DNA of 54,746 nucleotides from Chimaeribacter arupi (GCF_002858805.1 NZ_PJZI01000036.1:1-54746); one strand, 5' to 3'; positions 9,401 to 17,626 are shown, counted from the stretch's first letter. Numbers and translations are program-made. Notes: generated by a model not told the origin, from the letters alone.

Positions 9401-9428
9401 TTATCGGTGGGTTTTTGCCGAAACTTTA
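9401..9428 (-). promoter_or_regulatory. Sigma-28 (FliA) type promoter for the chemoreceptor
   Basis: On the minus strand TAAAGTTT (9428-9421), twelve bases, then ACCGATAA (9408-9401). The FliA consensus is TAAAGTTT-N11-GCCGATAA, so 15 of 16 consensus bases match with one extra base of spacing. It points at the chemoreceptor start 67 bases downstream. Confidence 0.7.
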
Positions 9429-9434
9429 GCCAGC

Positions 9435-9475
9435 GGGAAAAAGAAGCCGGCGGGCTGAAAAAAGCCCCCGCCAAA
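9435..9475 (-). terminator. Terminator downstream of the NCS1 permease
   Basis: On the minus strand an interrupted stem (GCGGG-G-GCT pairing with AGC-CCGC around a T-rich loop) is followed by CGGCTTCTTTTTCCC. It lies about 45 bases past the permease stop and just upstream of the chemoreceptor promoter, so it should insulate the two units. Confidence 0.55.
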
Positions 9476-9518
9476 GGGCAGAGGCATGGCCGGGGCGGAA
9501 AGCCGGGCGGGGCGGCTC

Positions 9519-10916
9519 TCAGGCTTTGCTCGCCCGGCCGCTGGGCACCCGCACATCATGGCGGCTGTGGAACAGCGGGTAGGCGATGCTGGTCACCACC
9601 AGGCTGATAATCCAGGAGATATCCACCCCTGGGATCAGGTTGGCATAGGGGCCGGTGAAAAAGGCGTTCTCCACAAACGGCACCTGCACCACAATCCCAC
9701 CGAAATAGACCAGCAAGGCGCGGGTGTTGACCCGCCCGTAACGCCCGCCGTCCGCGCTGAAAATCGAGGGGATGTCATAGCGCTGTTTATTGATCAGGTA
9801 GAAATCGATCAGGTTAATCACGCTCCACGGGATAAGCACGGCGATCAACGCCAGGATCAGGTTCAGGAAAAAGGTGACGAAGTGGGCGGAAGCCGCCAGG
9901 GCCGTCAGCACCGAGCCTGCCAGCACCAGCGTGGAGAACAGCACCCGGACACGCGCATCCGGCGTCCAGTGCGGGCGGAACGTCTGGACGGCGGTAATCA
10001 GCGAGAGCACCGCGCCATACAGGTTCATGGAGTTATGGCAGATGATGTTGACCAAAAACAGCCCCATCAGCACCGGCCCGAGCCAGCCGGTCGCCTGCCG
10101 GACGGAGGCCATTGCATCGCTGCCGGGCACCAGGTTAACCGCCACCAGCCCGAACACAAACGCCAGGATAGTGCCGCAGCACGCCCCCAGATAGGTGCAG
10201 AGGAACGGCCGCGCAATGCCGGCGCTGGCCGGCAGGTAGCGTGAATAGTCAGAGGTGTAGGGCGAAAAGCTGATTTGCCACACCGCGCCGATGCAGAAGG
10301 TGGCAAACCAGCCGCCGGGGGTGACGCTGCCGCGCTGCCAGAAATCGGCCGGCAGCGGCTGGGTCAGCATCAGCAAAAGCCCGCCCAGCAGCGCCGCGCC
10401 CATCACCCAGGCACCTACCTTGTTGATATGGTGGATAAAGTGGTACCCCACCACGCCAATCAGCGTCGCGACCACTGCCCCGGTGAGCGTGGCGGCCGGG
10501 AGCGGCAACGCCGGGATGACATTGTTAATCACCCGCCCGGACAGGGAAATATTGGAGATAAAGAAGCCGAGGTAAATCACGGTGGCGAAGATAATCACCA
10601 GCAGCGAACCGTAACGGCCGAACTGCGCCCGGCTCTGTACCATTTGCGGAATGCCCACCTGCGGCCCCTGTGCCGACGTCAGGGCCAGGAAAATCCCGCC
10701 GAACAGGTGCCCGGCGATAATCGCCGTCAGCGCCGAGGCAATACTGAGGTGGAACGTCTGGCTGGCCATCGCCCCGGTGACCACCGCCAGCGGTGCAATG
10801 TTGGTGCAGAACCAGAGCGTAAAGAGGCTGCGTGAGCGGCCGTGGCGCTCTGACGCCGGGACGTAATCAACAGACTTGTTTTCAATTAACCGTTTCTGGT
10901 CTGGCTGGGCACTCAT
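9519..10916 (-). CDS. NCS1-family nucleobase/hydantoin permease
   Basis: A 465-residue, about 12-TM inner-membrane symporter of the nucleobase:cation symporter-1 family (CodB/purine-cytosine permease branch). Recognisable blocks are the N-terminal LFTLWFCTNIAPLAVVTG, the GxxxG-rich TM2-3 region and FSPYTSDYSRYLP, the NCS1 SDYSRY-type signature. Family substrates are cytosine, purines, allantoin, hydantoins, uracil and thiamine-type heterocycles. It is the last gene of the minus-strand catabolic cluster, 193 bases after the aldehyde dehydrogenase. It probably imports the cluster's substrate, most likely a nitrogen heterocycle; the identity cannot be read from sequence. Confidence 0.88.
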   Translation of the reverse strand: MSAQPDQKRLIENKSVDYVPASERHGRSRSLFTLWFCTNIAPLAVVTGAMASQTFHLSIASALTAIIAGHLFGGIFLALTSAQGPQVGIPQMVQSRAQFGRYGSLLVIIFATVIYLGFFISNISLSGRVINNVIPALPLPAATLTGAVVATLIGVVGYHFIHHINKVGAWVMGAALLGGLLLMLTQPLPADFWQRGSVTPGGWFATFCIGAVWQISFSPYTSDYSRYLPASAGIARPFLCTYLGACCGTILAFVFGLVAVNLVPGSDAMASVRQATGWLGPVLMGLFLVNIICHNSMNLYGAVLSLITAVQTFRPHWTPDARVRVLFSTLVLAGSVLTALAASAHFVTFFLNLILALIAVLIPWSVINLIDFYLINKQRYDIPSIFSADGGRYGRVNTRALLVYFGGIVVQVPFVENAFFTGPYANLIPGVDISWIISLVVTSIAYPLFHSRHDVRVPSGRASKA

Positions 10917-11109
10917 TCTAACCTCCGGGAAATCAGGATTTCAGCGTGTAAACAGCGGGTGTAAGGCGGTATTCCCTGAAAAAAGCCCACAGCCATCCTG
11001 ACAACCGGCGAGGGTTGCCTTAACAGGTGATGACGTCAGAAACAGGCTGGCGGTGTCGTCCTGAAACGCATAACGCGGGCGGCGGGGGCGCGCCGCCCTG
11101 CGCACTGGG

Positions 11110-12576
11110 TCAGCGCATCACAAACGGGTCATCTATCGGCGCATCACTGGTGCGTAACCAGACGGTTTTGGTGGTGGTGTACTCCAGCGCCGCGTCCATG
11201 CCGCCTTCACGGCCAAAGCCCGATTTGCCGTAGCCGCCAAAGGGGGCCAGCGGGGAGACCGCCCGGTAGGTGTTGAGCCACACCACGCCGGTGCGCAGCC
11301 GGCGCGTCACGCGGTGGGCGCGGGTCAGGTTCTGGGTAAACACCCCGGCCGCCAGCCCATACCCGGTGTCATTCGCCAGGCGCACCGCTTCGGCCTCATC
11401 ACGGAAGGTCAGCACCGAGAGTACCGGGCCGAACAGTTCCTCCGTCACGCACACGGCCTGCGGCTGGGCCGAGCAGTCGAGGATGGTTGGCGGGTAGTAA
11501 TAACCGGGGCGATCCAGGTCGTAATGGCCGGTGACCAGCCGCGCGCCCTGTTCCAGTGACTGCGTGACCCGCTGGTGGATGCGCGTTTTTTGCTGGGGGG
11601 TGCAGAGCGGGCCGAACTGGGTCTCCGGCTGCTGCGGGCAGCCAATCACAATGTTGCGCACCTTCTGCGTCAGCGCCTCGAGAAACGCGTCTTTGATGCT
11701 TTCTGCCACCAGCAGCCGGGAGCCGGCCACGCAGCTCTGGCCCGAGGCGGAGAAGATCGCCGCGACCTGCGCATTGGCGGCGCTCTCCAGGTCAGCATCC
11801 TCAAACACGATAAACGGTGATTTGCCGCCCAGCTCCAGCGAGGTGCGCGCCAGGTTTTCCGCACTGTTGCGGATGATGCTTTTTGCCGTTTCCGGGCCGC
11901 CGGTAAAGGCGATGTGGTCCACCAGCGGGTGGGTGGTCAGCACCGTGCCGCACGTCGCGGCGAAGCCGGTAATGATGTTACAGACGCCGGGCGGGAACCC
12001 GGCTTCGTCGATCAGGCGCGCAAACGCCAGCAGCGGGGCCGGGGCGGTTTCCGCGGCCTTGACCACCAGCGTGCAGCCGGCGGCGATCGCCGGGCCGATT
12101 TTCACGGCCGATAAAAACAGCTGGCTGTTCCAGGGGATGATCGCCGCGACCACGCCCACGGGTTCACGCGTGACCCAGGTTTCCATGTCCGGTTTGTCGA
12201 TGCTGAGGGTGCGCCCCTCCATCTTGTCCGCCAGCCCGGCGTAATAGCGGTAATACTCCGCGACATACGCCACCTGGGCGCGGGTTTCCCGGATGATTTT
12301 GCCGGTGTCGAGCGTCTCCAGCCGCGCCAGTTCCCCGGCGTTCTGCTCCAGCAGATCCGCCAGCCGCAGCAGCAATTTGCCGCGCGCACCGGCGGTGAGG
12401 CCGCGCCAGCGTTCGTCATGGAAAGCGCGGTGCGCGGCGGCCACCGCCCGGTTGACGTCCTCTGCCTGCGCTTCGGCAATCTCCGCCCAGGGCTGCTCCG
12501 TGGCCGGGTTCAGCGAGGTGAAACAGGCGCTGCCCGCCTCAAAGCGGCCGTCGATATAGAGTTTGAACGATTCCAT
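11110..12576 (-). CDS. NAD(P)-dependent aldehyde dehydrogenase of the catabolic operon
   Basis: A 488-residue ALDH-superfamily enzyme of normal length. The nucleotide-binding IIPWNSQL block, Lys in LVVKAAETAP, general-base Glu in LELGGKSPF and catalytic Cys in SGQSCVAGSR are all present. It resembles the betaine-aldehyde/gamma-aminobutyraldehyde/semialdehyde branch. It starts nine bases after the monooxygenase stop in the same operon. A role oxidising a semialdehyde released after ring cleavage is consistent with context but inferred. Confidence 0.9.
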   Translation of the reverse strand: MESFKLYIDGRFEAGSACFTSLNPATEQPWAEIAEAQAEDVNRAVAAAHRAFHDERWRGLTAGARGKLLLRLADLLEQNAGELARLETLDTGKIIRETRAQVAYVAEYYRYYAGLADKMEGRTLSIDKPDMETWVTREPVGVVAAIIPWNSQLFLSAVKIGPAIAAGCTLVVKAAETAPAPLLAFARLIDEAGFPPGVCNIITGFAATCGTVLTTHPLVDHIAFTGGPETAKSIIRNSAENLARTSLELGGKSPFIVFEDADLESAANAQVAAIFSASGQSCVAGSRLLVAESIKDAFLEALTQKVRNIVIGCPQQPETQFGPLCTPQQKTRIHQRVTQSLEQGARLVTGHYDLDRPGYYYPPTILDCSAQPQAVCVTEELFGPVLSVLTFRDEAEAVRLANDTGYGLAAGVFTQNLTRAHRVTRRLRTGVVWLNTYRAVSPLAPFGGYGKSGFGREGGMDAALEYTTTKTVWLRTSDAPIDDPFVMR

Positions 12577-12585
12577 CAGGGTTCC

Positions 12586-13623
12586 TCAGTGAAATTCGGG
12601 CAGCACGCCGTGAATAAAACGCTCCAGTGACGCTTTTTTGCGGGCAAACGGCATCCCGCTGTCGATCCACAACGCGAACTCGTCATAGCCCAGCGCCTCA
12701 TAATGTTTCAGGCGGGCGATCAGGTCATTGGCGGTGCCGATGGCGAGGTTGGTGCGCATGGCCTCGGCGGAGTAGTAACGGTTGGCCGCAATCTCCTCGT
12801 CGGTCAGCGGCTGGATCAGCCCCTGCGTGACCGGGCGCTCATTCTTGAACCAGGCACCGAAATAGTTGTAGAAGCGGTTAAATTCGGTGGCGGCCTGCTG
12901 CGCGTCGGCCTCATCCTCCGCCACATAGCCATGTTGCAGCAGCATGATTTTCAGCGGGGCAGGCGGTGGGAATGCCCGGCAGGCCTCTTTGAAGCAGGTC
13001 ACCAGCCGGACAATCTCCTCCTCGCCCTGATGCAGCGGCGTCACCTGTACGTTGCAGTTATTTTTCACGGCAAACTCATGGCTGTTCGGGTCACGCGCTG
13101 CCACCCAGATCGGCGGTGCGGCGTCTTTGGCCGGTTGCGGCGCGGACGTGGTCGACGGGAATGACCAGAACTCCCCCTGGTGGGCGTAATCGCCCTGCCA
13201 CAGCTTCTGCACCGCCGGGATCAGCTCACGCATCCGCTGGCCCGCCTCCCAGGCCGTCAGCCCCGGCATCAGGCGTTCATATTCGAAGCTGTACGCACCG
13301 CGTGCGATGCCCAGCTCCAGCCGCCCGCCGGTGATAAGGTCAGTCATCGCCGCTTCCCCGGCCAGCCGGATCGGGTGGTTGAAGGGGGCGACCACGGTGC
13401 CGGTGCCCAGGCGAACCCGGGATGTCCGGTGGGCGATGTCCACCAGGTTGATAAACGGGTTGGGGGCGATGGTGAAATTCATGCCGTGGTGCTCACCCGT
13501 CCAGATAGCGTGCATACCGCCGCGATCCGCGATTTCACACAGCGTCATCATCTCGTTGTAGAGCGTTTCCTGCGGCTCATCGGGGGAAATTCTTTCCATA
13601 TGAACGAATAAAGAGAGTTTCAT
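12586..13623 (-). CDS. Luciferase-like (LLM) flavin-dependent monooxygenase
   Basis: A 345-residue bacterial-luciferase-family oxygenase. It begins MKLSLFVHMERIS and contains the LLM TIM-barrel landmarks: AIWTGEHHG, FINLVDIAHRTSRVRLGTGTVV, FNHPIRLAGEAAMTD, GGRLELGIARG and PIWVAARDPNS. The class uses reduced FMN from a separate reductase to oxygenate substrates, including amide and heterocycle cleavage in the RutA-like logic. It is not close to RutA in sequence. The adjacent flavin reductase gene (19-base gap) supplies the partner. ATG at 13623 was chosen over the upstream extension, which overlaps the reductase and lacks motif similarity. Confidence 0.9.
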   Translation of the reverse strand: MKLSLFVHMERISPDEPQETLYNEMMTLCEIADRGGMHAIWTGEHHGMNFTIAPNPFINLVDIAHRTSRVRLGTGTVVAPFNHPIRLAGEAAMTDLITGGRLELGIARGAYSFEYERLMPGLTAWEAGQRMRELIPAVQKLWQGDYAHQGEFWSFPSTTSAPQPAKDAAPPIWVAARDPNSHEFAVKNNCNVQVTPLHQGEEEIVRLVTCFKEACRAFPPPAPLKIMLLQHGYVAEDEADAQQAATEFNRFYNYFGAWFKNERPVTQGLIQPLTDEEIAANRYYSAEAMRTNLAIGTANDLIARLKHYEALGYDEFALWIDSGMPFARKKASLERFIHGVLPEFH

Positions 13624-13642
13624 GGTTGCGTCCTCACGGCGT

Positions 13643-14572
13643 TCAGCCGGCGAAATGTTTAAGGCTGCCGCGTTGTTCATCGCCGTAATAGATGGCGTAA
13701 TTACCCACCGCATGTTCCCTGACAAAACGGTTCATCAGCGATTTCAGGGCGGAGTCGGCAATCGGCAAACCGGCCAGATTGCTCAGGGGATACCACTCGG
13801 CCTGGTGCAGCGGCGGCTGTGCCTCTGCGGCATCGGTCGGCAGGGCGCACAGGAACACGATGTGCTGGCGGTTTTTGGGGCGCTCGTCGTAAATCGAATA
13901 GACAAAGCCGGGGCTGGCGTTCAGAGACAGATCGCGGGTCAGTGCGGCCAGGGTGTCACTGACGCCCTGGCCGCCGACGGTGCGGGCGGGCAGGGCGTAG
14001 CCGCCATCCTGCTGTCTGACCATCACCGCCCGGCCGTTGGATTCAATCAGCGCGCTGACCACCACTTCCGGGTTGGTGATCAGGGATTCGGCATTATGGA
14101 ACGGGGTGAAATAGGCACCGCGGTAGTAACCCAGCCCGGCGGTGCCGCTGGAGCCGAACGCCCCGACTTCCCCGATCAAAATGGCGTGGTCACCGGCATC
14201 CACCACCTGATGCAGGCGGCAGTCAAACCAGGCGGAGCTGCCGTCAATCAGCGGCGCACCGGAGGCAGCCGGGTGCCAGTCGATCAGCGCGAAGCGATCC
14301 TCAATTTTCTGCGCAAAAATGTTTGAGGTCTCTTTCTGCTGCTCGGCGAGCACATTGATGGCGAAGTGGCCGCAGCCGGTAAACTGGGCAAAATTGGCCG
14401 AACGCTTGTCAATGCTGACCAGCAGCAACGGCGGCTCCAGCGACACCGAGGAGAAGGAATTGGCGGTAAAGCCAAGCGGTTGGCCGTGATCACCCGTGGT
14501 GGTCACGACGGTGACGCCGGTCATAAAAGCGCCGAAAGCGTCACGTAATTGTCTGCGTTTATCTGCGTCCAT
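13643..14572 (-). CDS. Flavin reductase fused to a degenerate Nudix-like domain
   Basis: A 309-residue two-domain protein. Residues 1-165 form a RutF/HpaC-type FMN reductase (FMTGVTVVTTTGDHGQPLGFT, ANSFSSVSLEPPLLLVSID, HFAINVLAEQQ), which should feed reduced flavin to the neighbouring monooxygenase. Residues about 170-309 look like a Nudix fold: an initial strand VSALIESNGRAVMVRQ, then YALPARTVGG, and a late EWYPLSNL. The Nudix box itself is lost (TRDLSLNAS where REL-EE-G is expected), so this half is probably a sensor or structural domain. ATG at 14572 has GAAGGAG six bases upstream, inside the end of the hydrolase gene (14-base overlap). Confidence 0.85.
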   Translation of the reverse strand: MDADKRRQLRDAFGAFMTGVTVVTTTGDHGQPLGFTANSFSSVSLEPPLLLVSIDKRSANFAQFTGCGHFAINVLAEQQKETSNIFAQKIEDRFALIDWHPAASGAPLIDGSSAWFDCRLHQVVDAGDHAILIGEVGAFGSSGTAGLGYYRGAYFTPFHNAESLITNPEVVVSALIESNGRAVMVRQQDGGYALPARTVGGQGVSDTLAALTRDLSLNASPGFVYSIYDERPKNRQHIVFLCALPTDAAEAQPPLHQAEWYPLSNLAGLPIADSALKSLMNRFVREHAVGNYAIYYGDEQRGSLKHFAG

Positions 14573-15404
14573 CTGTCACTCCTTCTCGTGTGGTCTGCCG
14601 GGCAACCGGTGCAGGGGCAGGGCGGAGAAACGCCAGAAGTTCCGCGTTGACCCGCTCTGCGTCTGTCAGGGTGACCATGTGCCGGGCGTTTTCAATAATC
14701 ACCGCCTGCCCGTGGGGGGCGGCCTGGGCCATCTGCCGGGCCATTGCCGGGCTGGAGTTGGCATCCTGTTCGCCGGTCAGCACCAGTACCGGGCACTGGA
14801 TCGCCTGCCAGCGGTCGGCGTAGAGCTGGTCGCCCCCGGCAAACGCCTGATAGGCGCAGGCGTAGCCTTGCCGGTCAACCCGGTGCAGCCAGTCGCCCAC
14901 CTGGCGGCGCAGTGGCTGTTCGCCGGGCGCGTCACTGAACCAGCGCGCCAGCGGCGAGTCGATCTCTCCCTGCCCGGCGGCGAGTTCAGCGGCGCGCTGC
15001 ACGACGGCGGCGCGGGCCGCGTCACTGCGGCGGAACACCCCGCTCATCACTACCGCGTGGCTCACCAGCGCCGGGCAGTCGATCGCCAGCCCGGCAGTGA
15101 TCAGCGCGCCCATCGAGTGACCCGCCACGGCAAAACGCGCCTCCGGCTGGGTACGCAGGAACGCGGCCAGCCACGCGACGTACTCGTTCAGGGCGGCGGG
15201 GTGGCGGAAGCCCTCGCTTTCACCGTGCCCCGGCATGTCCACCGCCAGCACCCGGAAGTGGCGGCTCAGCGCCGCCATCTGCGGATACCAGGATTCCGCG
15301 TTCATCCCGACCCCGTGGATCAGCACCAGCGGCGCGCCCTGGCCCGCTTCCAGATAGCTGACCCGGAGGTTTATCTCAGACAGCTGCTGGGTTTTTCGGA
15401 TCAT
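14559..15404 (-). CDS. Alpha/beta hydrolase of the catabolic operon
   Basis: A 281-residue alpha/beta-hydrolase. It has the oxyanion-hole HGVGMN, nucleophile elbow GHSMGA (Ser about residue 96), acid-bearing LVLTGEQDANSS and catalytic His in ENARHMVTL. It is in the size range of RutD and carbon-carbon or ester hydrolases. The gene overlaps the upstream AA_synth gene by 29 bases and the downstream reductase by 14 bases, so the three are tightly coupled. In RutD-like pathways such an enzyme handles a carbamate or enamine product after ring opening. That role here is an analogy only. Confidence 0.88.
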   Translation of the reverse strand: MIRKTQQLSEINLRVSYLEAGQGAPLVLIHGVGMNAESWYPQMAALSRHFRVLAVDMPGHGESEGFRHPAALNEYVAWLAAFLRTQPEARFAVAGHSMGALITAGLAIDCPALVSHAVVMSGVFRRSDAARAAVVQRAAELAAGQGEIDSPLARWFSDAPGEQPLRRQVGDWLHRVDRQGYACAYQAFAGGDQLYADRWQAIQCPVLVLTGEQDANSSPAMARQMAQAAPHGQAVIIENARHMVTLTDAERVNAELLAFLRPAPAPVARQTTREGVTDGRR

Positions 15405-15978
15405 GGCCTAACTCTTTCAGGTCAAGGTAACGGTTGCCGATACGGTGGTGTGGCCTGCCGCCCAGCGCAGCGCCCAACGCAATGACGATTTCGTCACTGA
15501 AAGGGGCATCATTGATGTTGAACTGGAACGTCAGGTAGTGTTCGCGGCTGCCCTCGTCGTTTTTGCCCATCATCGGGATCAGGATCGGGGAGTTGGCCGG
15601 GCCGCGGGTGTTGTTGAACGCCAGGTAACTTTTCCCCTCGACTGCCGAGCGGTAATGGTTGCCGAAGTGCAGGGTGTGGATAAGCGCGGAGGCGTGTTCC
15701 AGTTCGCCGTCCAGCCCCACCACGGCACTTTTGCCGAACGCCTGAACCTGCTCGCCCGACCCGGCCTCTTTGATGATCAACGCCGTCAGCAGCTCGCCAA
15801 GCACCGGGGCCATCTCGCGGATTTTTGGCGCCAGATCTTCAACGAAGCCTTGCCCGGCCCACGGGTTTTTCACCACGGCTGCGGCCGCGATCATTACCAG
15901 CGGCTGGCCGGCTGCCTTGCCGCCGTCGGAATAGATCGTCTCAGTGGAAACCAGTGTCTTACGGATATCCGGATGCAT
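15376..15978 (-). CDS. AA_synth (DUF1185) family protein, first gene of the catabolic operon
   Basis: A 200-residue protein matching the family labelled 'amino acid synthesis' (PF06684, formerly DUF1185), whose biochemical role is not established. Typical blocks seen are KTLVSTETIYSDGG near the N-terminus, VVKNPWAGQ, IKEAGSGEQVQAFGKSAVVG, GKSYLAFNNTRGPAN and GALGGRPHHRIGNRY. It has no signal peptide or TM helix. It is the promoter-proximal gene of the operon, overlapping the hydrolase by 29 bases. An enzymatic role on the substrate or first product is likely from position alone. Confidence 0.85.
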   Translation of the reverse strand: MHPDIRKTLVSTETIYSDGGKAAGQPLVMIAAAAVVKNPWAGQGFVEDLAPKIREMAPVLGELLTALIIKEAGSGEQVQAFGKSAVVGLDGELEHASALIHTLHFGNHYRSAVEGKSYLAFNNTRGPANSPILIPMMGKNDEGSREHYLTFQFNINDAPFSDEIVIALGAALGGRPHHRIGNRYLDLKELGHDPKNPAAV

Positions 15979-16527
15979 GGAACAACCTCCAAAAGTAAAT
16001 GAAATGTTAACTCTCTGTGGCGTGAGACGAGGTATAGCACCGGGTTTCGTTGTATGTCAAAAGTTGGTATACCATCATACGGAATACTTAAAATTTTCTG
16101 AAAAGGGCGGCGTCTACAGCTGGCAAACCCCGGCAGCAGGCGGGTTTAACCCGCCAACGCTGTTTCAGAAATACCGGTTTACCGGGCTGACGGGTGCAGG
16201 AGGGGAAAGGTGAAAAAATAGGCAGAGTGTAAAATAATTGTCGATATTTATCAGATGTATATCTTACATGGCCGGGCTGGCTGGGTGGTGATAATTTGCG
16301 CATTCCGGCGAAATAACAGATTTGTGAACTGGCGCGGATTTCCGGCAGTTTCCCGTCAGGTGCCGGTAAAGACGCCATGCAGTTAATCGGATGGCATATG
16401 GCATACCAGGATTGCCAAAGCAGGCGAAACAGTGCTAATAGTTAACCGGCAGGCGGTCAGGACGAGGCGGACGCCCGCCCTTATTGTTACGCATACGTTA
16501 AAAATTCCGCTCATCAAAGAGAAGCCC
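15979..16527. promoter_or_regulatory. Control region between the catabolic operon and its GntR regulator
   Basis: About 550 bases with no credible gene between divergent units. A perfect palindrome TGGTATACCA lies at 16065-16074, on the operon side. A one-mismatch copy, TGGCATACCA, lies at 16399-16408, on the regulator side. VanR/FadR-type (FCD) GntR proteins bind short palindromes of this kind with a TAnnTA-like core, so these are good operator candidates. The stretch from 16210 to 16260 is AT-rich and could hold a promoter. Confidence 0.55.
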
Positions 16528-17205
16528 ATGCTGCCAAACCATTCATTAAAAATAGAGAATACCCCGCAAACCCTGCGTGAACTGGCGCTGACCAAAGTGC
16601 GCCAGGCGATTATCGCCGGGTATTTTGAAGCGGGTGACCGGCTGGTGGAGCGGACACTCAGTGAAGAGCTGGGCGTCAGCCGCAGCGTGGTGCGGGAGGT
16701 GATCCGCTACCTGGAAGCCGAAGGGCTGATTGAGAACCTGCCGAAAAAGGGGCCGATAGTGGCGGTGCTGACCTGGCAGGTGGCGGAGCAGATTTACGCC
16801 ATCCGGATGCTGTTGGAGCAGGAGGCGGCGCACGACTGCGCCCGGCTGGCGCAACCGCATGACAAACAGGTGCTGCACCAGAAACTGATGCAGATCGCCG
16901 AGGCCTCCAACGAGCATGATGACATCCGGCGGGTTGAGGCCTCCCAGGCGTTTTACGAAACCATTTTCCAGGTTGCCAACCACACCATCGCCTGGGAAAT
17001 TGTGCAGCGGCTTAACAGCCGCATCAGCCGCCTGCGCGCCCTGACGCTGAAAAGCCATGAGCGCCGTGTCGCGGGCTTTGAGCGCATGTCACGCATCTAT
17101 GATGCGATTGATAAAAATGACGCCGATCTGGCGCGCAACGAGGTGCTGGCCCACCTCACGGAAGCCGCTGAACTGGCGAAACGCATTTTAACTGAGCAGG
17201 AGTAA
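16528..17205 (+). CDS. GntR-family regulator (FCD subfamily)
   Basis: A 225-residue GntR/FadR-type regulator. The N-terminal winged HTH spans about residues 10-75 (VRQAIIAGYFEAGDRLVERTL, then LGVSRSVVREVIRYLEAEGL). The all-helical FCD effector domain spans about 85-215, with His/Asp residues suited to a bound metal. ATG at 16528 was chosen: the extension to 16432 crosses the putative operator region and matches nothing. It is divergent from the monooxygenase operon and five bases upstream of the DUF1330 gene. It is probably the local repressor, with an acidic pathway intermediate as the effector. Confidence 0.88.
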   Translation: MLPNHSLKIENTPQTLRELALTKVRQAIIAGYFEAGDRLVERTLSEELGVSRSVVREVIRYLEAEGLIENLPKKGPIVAVLTWQVAEQIYAIRMLLEQEAAHDCARLAQPHDKQVLHQKLMQIAEASNEHDDIRRVEASQAFYETIFQVANHTIAWEIVQRLNSRISRLRALTLKSHERRVAGFERMSRIYDAIDKNDADLARNEVLAHLTEAAELAKRILTEQE

Positions 17206-17209
17206 CCCG

Positions 17210-17494
17210 ATGCCCGCCTACTGGATTGCCCATGTCACTGTTCATGATCCCGCACAGTATCAGCACTATATGGCGCTGGCCCCCGACGCATTCCGCCAGT
17301 TTAACGCCCGCTTCCTGGCGCGGGGCGGCCAGGCTGAAACGCTGGAAGGGGCAGCCTTCATCAAACATGTGGTGATTGAATTTGACGATTACCCCACGGC
17401 GCTGGCCTGTTACCACTCAGAGGCGTACCAGCAGGCACGGGCCAGGCGCGCCGGCGTCGCTGACGCGATGATCACCATTGTGGATGGCCTCTGA
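17210..17494 (+). CDS. DUF1330 family protein
   Basis: A 94-residue dimeric alpha/beta-barrel-type protein of DUF1330. It has the family's opening AYWIAHVTVHDPAQYQHYM, the GGQAETLEG core and the FDDYPTALACYHSEAYQQARARR motif. The reaction is unknown; relatives are often found in catabolic clusters. CAGGAG sits just before its ATG, four bases after the GntR stop, so it is co-transcribed with the regulator. Context suggests a small accessory enzyme or chaperone of the same pathway. Confidence 0.85.
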   Translation: MPAYWIAHVTVHDPAQYQHYMALAPDAFRQFNARFLARGGQAETLEGAAFIKHVVIEFDDYPTALACYHSEAYQQARARRAGVADAMITIVDGL

Positions 17495-17530
17495 CCGCGC
17501 GCCCTGCGCGGAAACCGCCCTTTTCCGCGC
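17495..17530 (+). terminator. Overlapping alternative hairpins after the DUF1330 gene
   Basis: Two mutually exclusive stems share a segment: CCGCGC/GCGCGG (17495-17511) and GCGCGGAAA/TTTCCGCGC (17506-17530, nine perfect pairs). The following sequence is T/C-rich rather than a clean T run. It is probably the terminator of the gntR-DUF1330 unit; the alternation resembles an attenuator. Confidence 0.4.
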
Positions 17531-17626
17531 CCACCTTTCGTGTTTCCCCCCCTCGCCCTGCCTTTTTTCCTGCCCTTTGCACAGGGGATCACTCTGATTT
17601 TTCTTATAGATACGCTATCGATTGCG

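Noticed and set aside
11077-11098. GGGCGGC/GCCGCCC hairpin between the aldehyde dehydrogenase and the NCS1 permease
   Set aside because: No T run on the minus strand, so it is not called as a terminator; it may merely reflect GC-rich sequence.
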